NCBI GenBank assembly: GCA_019118545.1
Contig: DWYT01000059.1
Span: forward strand, 1-58,242
Source of the DNA: Candidatus Mediterraneibacter merdavium
Lineage (GTDB): Bacteria > Bacillota > Clostridia > Lachnospirales > Lachnospiraceae
Length of the DNA: 58,242 nucleotides
Direction: 5' to 3'
Positions 1-8,237 of this stretch are shown one piece after another. The position numbers were made by a program, and so were the translations under genes. Within the stretch, counting starts at the first letter, position 1. Every line of letters starts with the position of its first letter. The notes under the pieces were generated by a model. That model was given only the letters and a program-made list of their open reading frames with translations, ran no database searches and was not told the DNA's origin.

Positions 1-5
1 CCTTG

Positions 6-578
6 TTATTCAAGATACACTGCCGTGTATCGATGAATGTAAAGTACATCTTCATCCGTTACTGTTTGTCTTCGAAAACTTTCCAGTAGCCTTGAAGATG
101 TATTTTTTATGCTCTGCCCGATCTCACGTACTAGTGGGCTCCACGACAGATACAGCTGCATCAGGATGCGTATTCTTCCGATCCCAAGCATAGACTGAAG
201 CGTCTCATCCAATGCGGCCTGTATCTCATCCTTGTCAAAGGGCTTTGTGATAAATCTGAACGCCCTGATTTTAAACGCCTCTTTAAAGCGGTCGGTTCTG
301 GCCGTGGCCATAATAATCCTGCATTCAGGGTTACGCTCCTGCACCTTTCTTCCCGTCTCGATGCCGTCCATATCTGGCATTTCGATATCCAGAAACAGGA
401 TGTCCAACGCATCCGCAGAACTGAGCGCATCCATTCCATTATAATATTTTTCCGTTTTATAGAGGTATCCAATGCTGTCCAGATGGGCGGACACGATATT
501 CTCCAGTTCTCTCGCAACTTGCGGCATATCATCACAGATTCCGATCCTTGTCGCTTCCATTGTAACTAACGTACTCAT
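6..578 (-). CDS. Response regulator, receiver domain with short atypical C-terminus
   Basis: A 190-residue protein whose first ~125 residues form a CheY-like receiver: acidic pair D16/D17, phospho-acceptor D64 in FLDIEMPD, and K112 in the TKPF motif. The rest (about 126-190) ends in DVLYIHRYTAVYLE, which faintly resembles the first strands of a LytTR DNA-binding domain (consensus DIxYIExx), but the stop comes far too early for a whole LytTR domain. The start ATG follows GAGG at a suitable distance. It could be a truncated AgrA/LytR-type regulator or a single-domain regulator; no partner kinase is visible because the window ends here. Confidence 0.7.
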   Translation of the reverse strand: MSTLVTMEATRIGICDDMPQVARELENIVSAHLDSIGYLYKTEKYYNGMDALSSADALDILFLDIEMPDMDGIETGRKVQERNPECRIIMATARTDRFKEAFKIRAFRFITKPFDKDEIQAALDETLQSMLGIGRIRILMQLYLSWSPLVREIGQSIKNTSSRLLESFRRQTVTDEDVLYIHRYTAVYLE

Positions 579-717
579 CGCCTAACCTCATACGGCGGGC
601 TACATCCTGTCGCTGTTTTGTCCGCCGTGTCCGCCCCCTCTCTCCTGTTTTTTGAATGTACCACTTTTGCCCAAACCTGCATAGCATCAAAGGGTACAAG
701 AGACTTTTATGAATGAG

Positions 718-1209
718 TCACCACACCAGCCGGTGCAGCTTCCCCTCTGTCTCCATCCCTCTGAACCCATTCTGCCGCAGGGCTTCATAGAGGACGATGG
801 CCGCGGAATTTCCCAGATTCAGTGAGCGGATGTCTCCCATCATGGGGATGCGCACACAATTTTTCCTGTTGGCGACCAGAAGTTCCTCGGGAATCCCCGC
901 GCTCTCCTTGCCGAACATAATATAGCAGTCCGGCTCATAAGAGACTTCCGTGTACATCCTGCGCGCTTTTGTGGTCGCCATATAGATTCTGGCCCCGGGA
1001 TTTTTCTCAAGGAAATCATGATAGTCAATGTACGTGGTCACATCCAGATCTTTCCAGTAGTCCATCCCCGCACGTTTTAGAGCCTTCTCTGAAAGGCTGA
1101 ATCCCAGCGGCTCGATCAGGTGGAGCCTTGCGCCCGCCGCCACGCATGTCCTGCCGATGTTTCCTGTGTTCGCCGGAATCTCCGGCTCAAGAAGTACAAT
1201 ATTGATCAT
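718..1209 (-). CDS. trmL: tRNA (cytidine(34)-2'-O)-methyltransferase TrmL
   Basis: SPOUT-class methyltransferase of 163 residues, the usual TrmL size. It methylates the ribose 2'-O of the wobble base C34/U34 in tRNA-Leu isoacceptors using SAM. Family signatures are all present: N-terminal LLEPEIPANTGNIGRTC, mid-protein IMFGKESAGIPEE, and C-terminal RSLNLGNSAAIVLYE that forms the trefoil-knot SAM site. The start lies 3 bases after the aminotransferase stop, so it is the last gene of the vanW-like/AIR/Lrp/aminotransferase block and is probably cotranscribed with it. Confidence 0.95.
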   Translation of the reverse strand: MINIVLLEPEIPANTGNIGRTCVAAGARLHLIEPLGFSLSEKALKRAGMDYWKDLDVTTYIDYHDFLEKNPGARIYMATTKARRMYTEVSYEPDCYIMFGKESAGIPEELLVANRKNCVRIPMMGDIRSLNLGNSAAIVLYEALRQNGFRGMETEGKLHRLVW

Positions 1210-1212
1210 GGC

Positions 1213-2385
1213 TTATGCTCTCTCATTTCTAAGCTTCTGGATAAAGCTGCCGACGCGTCCGAGCGCCTCTTTTAAGTCTTCCAGAGAATACGCGTAAGAG
1301 ATACGCAGGAAACCTTCCCCACACTCTCCGAACGCAGTGCCCGGAACGACCGCCACTTTCTCCTCATTGAGAAGACGCGTGGCAAACTCTTCGGACGTCA
1401 TATTGAATTCCTGAATACTCGGGAACACATAAAACGCGCCGAAAGGCTCGAAACATTCCAACCCCATGCGGGCGAATTCGTGCATGAGGAACCGCCTTCT
1501 CTGGTCGTAGGATTTCCGCATTTCCTCGACCTCGTCCCCGCAGTTTCTCAAACCTTCCACCGCCGCGTACTGGCTGTTCGTAGGCGCGCACATGATGGCA
1601 AACTGATGGAGCTTGGTCATCTGTTCAATAAGAGGCTCTGGGCCGCAGCAATACCCCAGACGCCAGCCTGTCATGGCAAAGCCTTTGGAGAAACCATTGA
1701 TGACAAGCGTTCTCTCCCTCATTCCCGGCAGGGAAGCAATGGACACGTGCTCCGTCTTATATGTAAGTTCTGAGTAAATTTCATCTGACATCACATACAG
1801 GTCATGCTCTTTTATAAACTCCGCTACAGGCTCCAGATCTTCCTTTGTCATGATAGAACCGGTCGGGTTATTGGGGAAAGGCATGATAAGGATCTTTGTC
1901 TTGGGTGTCGTATATTTCTCAAGGTCTTCTACGGTCAGTTTAAACTCATTTTCATACTGGAGGGGCACGACCACCGGAACTCCGTCCGCCATGACCGCGC
2001 ACGGCAGATAGGAGACATAGCTTGGCTGGGGAATCAGCACCTCGTCGCCCGGATCGAGCATACAGCGCAGTCCCACGTCGATCGCCTCGCTGCCGCCCAC
2101 GGTGATCAGCGTCTCCTTAATGGGATCATAGGACACATGAATCTTTCGTGCCAGATAATTACAAATCTCCTGACGCAGCTCTTTTAAACCCGCGTTGGAA
2201 GTGTAGAATGTCTTTCCTCTCTCAAGCGAGAAGATCCCCTCCTCGCGGATGCGCCACGGCGTGTCAAAGTCTGGCTCCCCCACTCCCAGAGAGATAACGT
2301 CTTCCATCTCATTTGCCACGTCGAAGAACTTGCGAATCCCCGAAGGTTGTATATCAATGATCTTTTTTGCCAACAAATTTCTCAT
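1213..2385 (-). CDS. PLP-dependent class I/II aminotransferase
   Basis: A 390-residue fold-type I aminotransferase of the aspartate/aromatic family. Visible motifs: FYTSNAGLKELR near the N-terminus, PNNPTGS, the SDEIYSEL strand, and the PLP lysine in NGFSKGFAMTGWRLGY. The C-terminal small domain ends with FGECGEGFLRISYA, where the arginine binds the substrate carboxylate. Its ATG overlaps the last base of the stop of the upstream Lrp/AsnC gene, so the two are translationally coupled and the regulator probably senses an amino acid linked to this transamination. The exact substrate (Asp, aromatic or other) cannot be decided from sequence alone. Confidence 0.92.
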   Translation of the reverse strand: MRNLLAKKIIDIQPSGIRKFFDVANEMEDVISLGVGEPDFDTPWRIREEGIFSLERGKTFYTSNAGLKELRQEICNYLARKIHVSYDPIKETLITVGGSEAIDVGLRCMLDPGDEVLIPQPSYVSYLPCAVMADGVPVVVPLQYENEFKLTVEDLEKYTTPKTKILIMPFPNNPTGSIMTKEDLEPVAEFIKEHDLYVMSDEIYSELTYKTEHVSIASLPGMRERTLVINGFSKGFAMTGWRLGYCCGPEPLIEQMTKLHQFAIMCAPTNSQYAAVEGLRNCGDEVEEMRKSYDQRRRFLMHEFARMGLECFEPFGAFYVFPSIQEFNMTSEEFATRLLNEEKVAVVPGTAFGECGEGFLRISYAYSLEDLKEALGRVGSFIQKLRNERA

Positions 2386-2891
2386 TACAGTGTCACCGGT
2401 ATCCTTTCCGACTCTTTCTTCGAAACCATGATTGTTCCGTGGTCTTTGTATTTCTTAAGAATAAAATGCGTCGCCGTGCTTAAGACTCCGTCGATAGGAG
2501 AGAGCTTCTCAGAGACAAAGCGGGACACTTCTTTGAGCGTCTTTCCCTCCAACGTCACAAGCAGATCATAGCTGCCTGAGATCAGATAGACCGCATACAC
2601 CTCGGGATAATTGTAAAGTCTCTCTGCGATCCGGTCAAAACCCCTGTCTCTCTGCGGGGTCACGCGCACCTCAATGAGCGCTGTCACCGTCTCCATCCCC
2701 GTCTTATCCCAGTCGATGAGCGTGTGGTATCCGCAGATGATCTTCTCCTTCTCCATCTCCGCGATCTCATTTGCCACCTCAGTCTCATCCACACCCATAA
2801 GAACCGCCAGCTCTCCCAAGTCAACTCTGCTGTGCTTTTCGATATATTTTAATATCTCAATCCTTAATGCTTCTCTCTTTTCATTCATCAT
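2385..2891 (-). CDS. Lrp/AsnC family transcriptional regulator
   Basis: A 168-residue regulator: N-terminal winged helix-turn-helix (about 5-55, with VDLGELAVLMGVDETEV), then an AsnC ligand-binding/oligomerisation domain (about 70-150, with AVYLISGSYDLLVTLEG). Such proteins form octamers and respond to amino acids. Its stop overlaps the ATG of the aminotransferase by one base, and the AIR-synthase-like gene ends 22 bases upstream, so it sits inside a five-gene minus-strand operon. It likely controls this operon and perhaps other amino acid genes; autoregulation is an inference. Confidence 0.92.
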   Translation of the reverse strand: MMNEKREALRIEILKYIEKHSRVDLGELAVLMGVDETEVANEIAEMEKEKIICGYHTLIDWDKTGMETVTALIEVRVTPQRDRGFDRIAERLYNYPEVYAVYLISGSYDLLVTLEGKTLKEVSRFVSEKLSPIDGVLSTATHFILKKYKDHGTIMVSKKESERIPVTL

Positions 2892-2913
2892 ATCTGCCTC
2901 CTCGTTTCTTAAT

Positions 2914-4077
2914 TTATACTGATTTAGTAATACCCATTTTCCTGTCCGCCATCCAGACTGCCAGCTCGTCCGGCGCGGGTCTGTCCAGATACCTCACTTC
3001 TTCTCCGCTTGTGATCACCCGCGCATTCTGCGCTTTTGTGACCCCAAGCCTGACGGCTCGGACTCCTGCCCGCTCAAGGATGTCTATGGTCTCCTGTGCG
3101 TCCTTTGTCACGATCAGAAAGCTGCCCGCCGAGGTTATCTGGTACGGGTTCAGGCGGTAGAACTCGCAGATCTCCACTGTCTCCTGCCTCAGGGAGATCG
3201 CAGACATGTCTATCTCAAAGCCTGTCCCCAATGTCTCCGCCAGTTCCCACAGCGCCGCCAGAATGCCGCCGCTTGTGATCTGACTTATCGCTGTCACACA
3301 GGATGCCGCTGTTCTGGTGTACTGCCCATCTCCGTACAGGGCAAGGAGCTGTGACGGCGTCACAAGGTCTTTTAAAAGCTCTTTGGCATGCGCAAGGAAA
3401 GCGGACACAAACCTCGTCCCCAGCTCTTCCTCCGCCTCGTCTAAAATGCGCAGCGTCCCTTCCAGTCCTGCATAGCCGCAGAGCAAGATGTCCTGTCCGC
3501 TGTTTTTCTGCCCGGATATTCCCGGGTTTTGGGCGGCGGCAGTCCCCCCGGCGGTTCCTGTATCTCCGGATGATATGAACCGCCGCTTCTTAGCCGCACC
3601 CGCTGCGGTGACGAACACTGTAACGCCCGCTGCCGCGAAAGTTGTCTCTCCCTGAAAGGAACCTGCCGTAAGTCCCAGCCTGTCGCATGCCGATACGATC
3701 CCCGCCGTGACGGCTTTAAGCTGCGCTTCCTCCGCCTCCGGCGGAAACAGGACGCGTACCGATATCTGCTCGGGAGATACGCCCTTTGCCGCAAGCTCCC
3801 CTGCCGCCTGCAGCACCGCATAGTACCCGGTCTGCGGGGAAGTGCCTGACGCATGTGCGTCCGCCCACAAAAAATAGTTCCCGCCGTCTGCCCCTGCCCC
3901 TAAAGTTTCCACCGTAGCTCCCGGGGATAGCGCATTGTCCGAAGAACCGCCCCCGCATAAGAGGCCGGAACACGTCTCAAAAGGAGACGGTTGGAGCAAA
4001 GCTTTTTGTCCCTCTCTATATAATTGCCTCCTTACAGACCGCCTCCACGCAGTCTGTGTCAGTTTCCCATATCTCAT
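2914..4077 (-). CDS. AIR-synthase-related protein (PurM/HypE/SelD/ThiL fold)
   Basis: About 387 residues. The C-terminal part (RLNPYQITSAGSFLIVTKDA through GVTKAQNARVI) matches the AIRS_C half of the PurM/HypE/ThiL superfamily, where such repeats bind ATP; the N-terminal half contains TSPQTGYYAVLQAAGELAAKGVSPEQISV, as in AIRS_N. It is therefore probably an ATP-dependent small-molecule enzyme, substrate unknown. I chose the ATG at 4077 (GGAG then 7 bases) rather than an upstream start lying inside the end of the VanW-like gene. A Gly/Ala-rich insertion (around residues 165-185) is variable. It sits between the VanW-like gene and Lrp in one operon, not near pur, hyp or thi genes. Confidence 0.75.
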   Translation of the reverse strand: MRYGKLTQTAWRRSVRRQLYREGQKALLQPSPFETCSGLLCGGGSSDNALSPGATVETLGAGADGGNYFLWADAHASGTSPQTGYYAVLQAAGELAAKGVSPEQISVRVLFPPEAEEAQLKAVTAGIVSACDRLGLTAGSFQGETTFAAAGVTVFVTAAGAAKKRRFISSGDTGTAGGTAAAQNPGISGQKNSGQDILLCGYAGLEGTLRILDEAEEELGTRFVSAFLAHAKELLKDLVTPSQLLALYGDGQYTRTAASCVTAISQITSGGILAALWELAETLGTGFEIDMSAISLRQETVEICEFYRLNPYQITSAGSFLIVTKDAQETIDILERAGVRAVRLGVTKAQNARVITSGEEVRYLDRPAPDELAVWMADRKMGITKSV

Positions 4078-4111
4078 CTCTACTCTCCGTCCGCGCCCCA
4101 GTCTTGGCTGC

Positions 4112-5644
4112 TCACTGCTCACTGCCATCCTGCGCGTTCTCAATCTCCGCGATCACTGCCTGAATCGTCTCCTCGTTCTGCGACTCTATAGCAGCATTGA
4201 TCTTCGCCGAATCCTCCGCGTTATCCGTGAAGGTTCCCACGGCCACCGTCTTTCCTGAGGCCATGTAATAGCTGTAATTGACGGTATCGCGGCTTACCTC
4301 CGCGCCGTCTTCATAGACGACTTTCCAGAGCTGCGCCTCCAGTCCTGTCCTGCCGTTGTTCTGCGTGTACATTGTGCCGATAGCTTCCTCTGTCGCCACA
4401 TACAGTGTCTCGTCAGATTCTACTGTGCCGAGCTCCCCGCTGATATACTCTATCGTACGGTTCTGCGGCCTCGTCTCCTTTCCATAAATATTAAAGGTGA
4501 CGTACCCGTCCGCACACACAGCTTCTATGTAGACGGCGGCATCCTTATTATTTTTAAATTTCAGGTCTTTGACATCATCCGCGATAGCCGCGTCCATGGA
4601 TGGCTCTACATAGGAAACAAGCATGGAATGTGCGTACCGTTCTGTGATCTCCAGCTCTGACAGCAGGAGCGCGTTATAAAGAGTCGTTGATACCTGACAG
4701 ATCCCGCCGCCCATGGACTCTACAACCTGACGGTTCTCATAGGAGGCTGCCATCGCATACCCGTTCTCCTCTGTGTACGGCGCCATAAGTGCATCCGCTG
4801 ACACCTCTTCCCCCGGCTCCACCAGTGTTCCGCCGATATGAGCGGCCCCGGACTCTACATTCATCTTCCTGCCGTTGCCACTGTCCCCATAATATGTCGT
4901 ATAAGTCCCCAGCAGATCTGTAATCCCTTCAAGATCCGAGGCTGTGATATCTGCTTTGTACTCCTCTGTGTCCACATCCACCGAAGTGCCGTCCGCTGTC
5001 TTGCCGTCCGCGATCTCTTCATTGATATTCGCCACGGTCTTCGTCTCGTCCACCTTCTTGCCCGAGATATCCGCCGTGACAATTCCCGCCCCGTCGCCCT
5101 GTGTTAATTTTGCGTTCTCCGGCTGGGGCAGAAGTCCTCCCAGCCTTTCCCTCAGCACATTTCCCGCAGTCTCCTCATCAACTGCAAAGGTAATGGGGAA
5201 AACCTTGTTATTCTCCCCCTTCTCCGCGCTCTTCAATATTTTATAGCATGCGGCCCTGCTGCCTTCCTTTCCGTAAGCCACTGCCTTCTTAACGGCGGAT
5301 TCCAGATCAGGCACGGTCAGTCCCAGTTCCGCCAGTGTCGCCTCTGTCTGCTGGCCGTCCGCCAGCCTGAGAACAAGCTTCCGCCCGGAATATTCCTGTG
5401 CCGCCTGCGTCACTGCCTCTTTTGCCTGAGCCGCATTCATCCCCGACACGTCTGTATCACCGATCTTCACACCGGAGATAATGGTGTCAGGATCATGTGC
5501 TTTGATCGTCCTGTAGAACACCACATTGAGTCCCACAATGACCGCGCAGGCGCACAATGCCAACCCTGCAATCAACAGGACTGTTTTTTTGCTGTATGCT
5601 GGCTTTTTCCGTTTTTTACTCGTCCCGGGTTTTGTCACTCTCAC
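4112..5644 (-). CDS. VanW-family cell-wall protein with peptidoglycan-binding domain
   Basis: A 510-residue surface protein. Basic N-terminus, one transmembrane helix at about 20-45 (KKTVLLIAGLALCACAVIVG) without a lipobox, a PG_binding_4-like region at about 55-240, then a VanW domain at about 265-395 with the hallmark MGGGICQVSTTLYNALL. A G5-like beta-rich tail follows. Start is GTG, with AGGAGAG directly upstream. VanW proteins occur in vancomycin-resistance clusters, but also as stand-alone wall proteins in Clostridia, and no vanHAX genes are nearby, so this is more likely a housekeeping envelope protein. It is the first gene of the operon running to trmL. Confidence 0.9.
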   Translation of the reverse strand: MRVTKPGTSKKRKKPAYSKKTVLLIAGLALCACAVIVGLNVVFYRTIKAHDPDTIISGVKIGDTDVSGMNAAQAKEAVTQAAQEYSGRKLVLRLADGQQTEATLAELGLTVPDLESAVKKAVAYGKEGSRAACYKILKSAEKGENNKVFPITFAVDEETAGNVLRERLGGLLPQPENAKLTQGDGAGIVTADISGKKVDETKTVANINEEIADGKTADGTSVDVDTEEYKADITASDLEGITDLLGTYTTYYGDSGNGRKMNVESGAAHIGGTLVEPGEEVSADALMAPYTEENGYAMAASYENRQVVESMGGGICQVSTTLYNALLLSELEITERYAHSMLVSYVEPSMDAAIADDVKDLKFKNNKDAAVYIEAVCADGYVTFNIYGKETRPQNRTIEYISGELGTVESDETLYVATEEAIGTMYTQNNGRTGLEAQLWKVVYEDGAEVSRDTVNYSYYMASGKTVAVGTFTDNAEDSAKINAAIESQNEETIQAVIAEIENAQDGSEQ

Positions 5645-5678
5645 TCTCTCCTGTCACATATTCCGCATTGGCCTGTTA

Positions 5679-5783
5679 TCATCCATTGATATATGGCAGT
5701 ACCATCGTCAGCACCATTGCTAAAATAATAATGATAATCACAACAGATAAAATCCGTCTGACTCTTTTATCAAAAAAATTCAT
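5679..5783 (-). CDS. Small single-pass membrane protein, 34 residues
   Basis: A short gene between the VanW-like and radical SAM genes. Translation begins MNFFDKRVRRILSVV and continues into one strongly hydrophobic helix (residues 11-31, isoleucine/valine-rich) ending VLPYING. A good ribosome binding site (AAAGGA, about 9 bases from the ATG) precedes it. The basic N-terminus followed by a single hydrophobic helix predicts an N-in membrane peptide. Small proteins with this layout recur in Firmicutes genomes, but I do not recognise a named family. Function unknown. Confidence 0.6.
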   Translation of the reverse strand: MNFFDKRVRRILSVVIIIIILAMVLTMVLPYING

Positions 5784-5837
5784 CCTGCATTTTCCTTTCT
5801 ATATATCACATCCGCATATCCGCCGCGTACACCGCCT

Positions 5838-7553
5838 CTAAATATTTTCTATAATACAGATACGCGCATTTCCCGTCAGGGCGTCCCTCTGCCTGTAATC
5901 AAACAAGGCCGTCTGTCCGTGGATGCACTCCAGATGTGTCATTTTCCGCATCTGCCTGCTGTCATATCCCTCATATTCCTTCAGATAGCGGGGATTTCTT
6001 GCCTCTTCTCTGTAAAATGCGGCTGCCTCTTCCTTTGTGACTTTGCCCTCGCCTAAAAATGACGGGCGGTTTTTCACATTATCCCTCAAATACAGGTCTA
6101 ATGTCAACCACTCCAGATATTCTTCCCTCTTTTTGGCGGGGATAAAGCGGTGTAAAATCTCATACCGGGCAATGCGGGAATGCTGTGCCCCAAAAAGTCC
6201 GTTCTCTCTATAATATGACGCCAGCGCCTCATACATGGCAAAAGGTGAAGGAAATTCCTGCTCAAGCTGCTCTATCGTATTGCAGAACTGTCCACTGTTA
6301 TAATACACCTCGACCATCTCTTCAATCTGCTTAAGACGCCGGATATCCCCGTAAGTCAGCCATTTTGTGGAAAGCACCTCGTAGGGCGGGCGCTCCTGAT
6401 ACAGCAGACCGTATTCCTCTGCCCTCTCATACATAAGGGAGCCTTTTAACACTTTGAGAAATCCGAGCTGGAGCTGTTCCGGCCCCATGCCGTATACAAG
6501 GTCAAAGGAGCGGGCGAAGCTATGATAATCCTCATAGGGAAGTCCCGCGATTAAGTCAAGGTGCTGATGCACATTTCCACTCTCCTTTATGCGCAGCACC
6601 CGCTCTTTAACCTGAGCTAATTTCATCGTTCTTTGTATTTCACTGATCGTCCTCTCATTTGCCGACTGCACACCAATCTCAAGCTGGATCAGTCCCGGAC
6701 GCATGGAACAGATCAGGTCAGTCTCCTCGTCATTTAACAGATCCGCCGCCACTTCAAAGTGAAAATTCGTAATCCCCCTGTCATGCTCCTTAATATACGA
6801 CCACACCGCCATGGCATGGTCATGGCGGCAGTTGAATGTCCGGTCCACGAATTTCACCTGCGGCACCTCATGGTCTATGAAAAACTGCAGCTCTCTCTCC
6901 ACAAGACTTATATCCCGGAACCTGAGACATTTATCGACAGAGGACAGACAATAGCTGCACGAAAAGGGACACCCCCGGCTCGATTCATAATAGATGATCC
7001 GGTTCTGAAAATCCTCAATATGCTCATACACAAAGGGAACGCGGCTTAGATCCATGACAGGGCGGGGTTTTGTTTCTACAATAGAGCCGTCCCCGTCCCG
7101 GAATGTAAGTCCCTTTATCTTAAGAAGCTCATGCGCTCCGCCGGACTGTCCCCGGTAAACCGCCATAAGCTCTGCGAATGTCTCTTCGCCCTCTCCACGG
7201 ATAATGCCTGTCACCTGAGGATATTTTTGAAGCGTCTCGCCCGCGTCATAGGACACCTCCGGGCCGCCCAGCCAAATCTTTACACCCGGCAGAATCTTAG
7301 GGATCTCCCTGACCAGACCTTCCACATACGAGATATTCCACAGATAGCAGGAAAAGCAGAGAATGTCCGGTCTCCGGTCATAAATATCCATCATGATCTC
7401 ATCTATAGGCTGGTTGATCGTATATTCCGCGATCCCGATCTCCTCCGGGCGGGTCTCCCCACTGTGCCGCAGGGCGTATGCCCGCAGACTGTACACCGCG
7501 AGGTTCGAATGGATGTATTTGGCGTTCACCGCCGCTAAAAGCACCTTCATCAT
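5838..7553 (-). CDS. B12-binding-domain radical SAM protein (DUF4080 type)
   Basis: About 571 residues. Residues 1-140 form a cobalamin-binding-like Rossmann domain (starts KVLLAAVNAKYIHSNLA), followed by a radical SAM core whose cluster motif CPFSCSYC sits near residue 195 in SSRGCPFSCSYCLSS. The C-terminal 150 residues match the DUF4080 extension seen in this clade. These enzymes use a [4Fe-4S] cluster and SAM, often with cobalamin, for methyl transfer or rearrangement; the substrate is unknown here. Two or three consecutive ATG codons follow GGAG, so the start is uncertain by one codon. Confidence 0.88.
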   Translation of the reverse strand: MMKVLLAAVNAKYIHSNLAVYSLRAYALRHSGETRPEEIGIAEYTINQPIDEIMMDIYDRRPDILCFSCYLWNISYVEGLVREIPKILPGVKIWLGGPEVSYDAGETLQKYPQVTGIIRGEGEETFAELMAVYRGQSGGAHELLKIKGLTFRDGDGSIVETKPRPVMDLSRVPFVYEHIEDFQNRIIYYESSRGCPFSCSYCLSSVDKCLRFRDISLVERELQFFIDHEVPQVKFVDRTFNCRHDHAMAVWSYIKEHDRGITNFHFEVAADLLNDEETDLICSMRPGLIQLEIGVQSANERTISEIQRTMKLAQVKERVLRIKESGNVHQHLDLIAGLPYEDYHSFARSFDLVYGMGPEQLQLGFLKVLKGSLMYERAEEYGLLYQERPPYEVLSTKWLTYGDIRRLKQIEEMVEVYYNSGQFCNTIEQLEQEFPSPFAMYEALASYYRENGLFGAQHSRIARYEILHRFIPAKKREEYLEWLTLDLYLRDNVKNRPSFLGEGKVTKEEAAAFYREEARNPRYLKEYEGYDSRQMRKMTHLECIHGQTALFDYRQRDALTGNARICIIENI

Positions 7554-7577
7554 CAACGCTCCGTTCCGTTTGTCTGC

Positions 7578-7719
7578 GATTCAGATATCATAAGCCTGTT
7601 CTTTACCCTATCCTTCGCGAACTGCCCAAATCATCTTTCAGCGCTCCGGCGCACGAAACATTCCGATGAGCCTCCCAGACCGAAAATCGTGTTCAGCAAA
7701 GGCGTATGATATCTGAACC
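7578..7719. repeat. 20-bp inverted repeat pair (outer left hairpin)
   Basis: Left arm 7578-7597 begins GATTCAGATATCATA; right arm 7700-7719 is its reverse complement at 18 of 20 positions. The 102-base interior has no clear gene. The left arm lies 25 bases upstream of the radical SAM start codon, so this hairpin may also overlap that gene's promoter. Confidence 0.7.
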
Positions 7720-7773
7720 GCCATACAGAGATTCTACCATTAATTGAAATATGGGGCAAGCGGCGCTCGGGTT

Positions 7774-7898
7774 GTGTCCGTAAGCGGTGAAGATTTTGAA
7801 GTGCAGTCAGCGGCGGGGCAGGTTTCGCTGTTTCGTTACGGAATCCGCGCCTCCTCACCGCTGACTTTTTCTTCCAATTCACCGACCGCTTCCTGCAC
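7774..7898. repeat. Long imperfect inverted repeat (hairpin 1)
   Basis: The segment 7774-7813 pairs with 7858-7898. Clear paired blocks are AAGCGGT (7782-7788) with ACCGCTT and CAGTCAGCGG-like (7804-7813) with CCGCTGAC, separated by short internal loops. About 44 bases form the terminal region, which can pair further. Such layered pairing is unlikely in ordinary spacer DNA. Confidence 0.6.
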
Positions 7899-7943
7899 CT
7901 TACAAGGCGAAAATGCCGCCAAATCGAATAGACACAAACACAG

Positions 7944-8192
7944 GCCACTACGGCTTGAAAACCCTTTCGGAGCGGATGAGGGAGCTGTTCGGGTGACTTC
8001 GGAAAGGTATTAGGAAAACTTAGGTTCCGGATATGTCCCTTAGGACTGACGATGGAATTGTCTGACCGAAGGAAGTTGTCCATCGGCAGTCCTTGCTTTT
8101 CGGACATAACTGGAACCTGTAGTTTTCCTTATTCCTTGGAGCGGAATCCCGGCAGCCCTTCATCCGCTCCGAATACGTTTTTAGCAGGTGGC
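7944..8192. repeat. Long imperfect inverted repeat (hairpin 2, ~250 nt)
   Basis: Nested complementary blocks, outside to inside: GCCAC (7944) with GTGGC (8188); GGAGCGGATGA (7970) with TCATCCGCTCC (8161-8171); GGAAAACT (8013) with AGTTTTCC (8121); GGTTCC..ATGTCC (8023-8038) with GGACAT..GGAACC (8102-8117), 14 of 16; GGACTG.CGATGGA (8043-8056) with TCCATCG.CAGTCC (8079-8092), 13 of 14. The arms run almost 100 bases each with only small internal loops. Confidence 0.7.
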
Positions 8193-8237
8193 TTTCCGCA
8201 TCTTGACATTTCCGCAAAACCCGTGTAAAATTAAGAC

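Larger units (their letters stand above)
7554..8237. other. 684-bp structured region without a convincing gene
   Basis: Between the radical SAM gene and the SRP RNA gene. Open frames cover it on the minus strand, but their products are rich in Arg, Pro, Cys and Trp, have no domain I recognise, and lie across long inverted repeats, so I read them as accidental. Instead the region holds three nested or adjacent imperfect inverted repeats (7578-7719, 7774-7898, 7944-8192). This suggests a long structured RNA or a palindromic mobile repeat rather than protein coding. Confidence 0.6.

Noticed and set aside
4112-5644. Vancomycin-resistance locus suggested by VanW, VanY and VanRS-like genes
   Set aside because: The three are far apart (about 4, 25 and 53 kb) and no vanH, ligase or vanX gene is present, so they are wall and signalling genes, not a resistance cluster.
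7631-8217. Open frames of 158 and 65 codons on the minus strand over the 7.6-8.2 kb region
   Set aside because: They lie across long inverted repeats, lack ribosome sites at sensible places, and their products are Arg/Pro/Trp/Cys-rich without any domain; I treat the region as noncoding.
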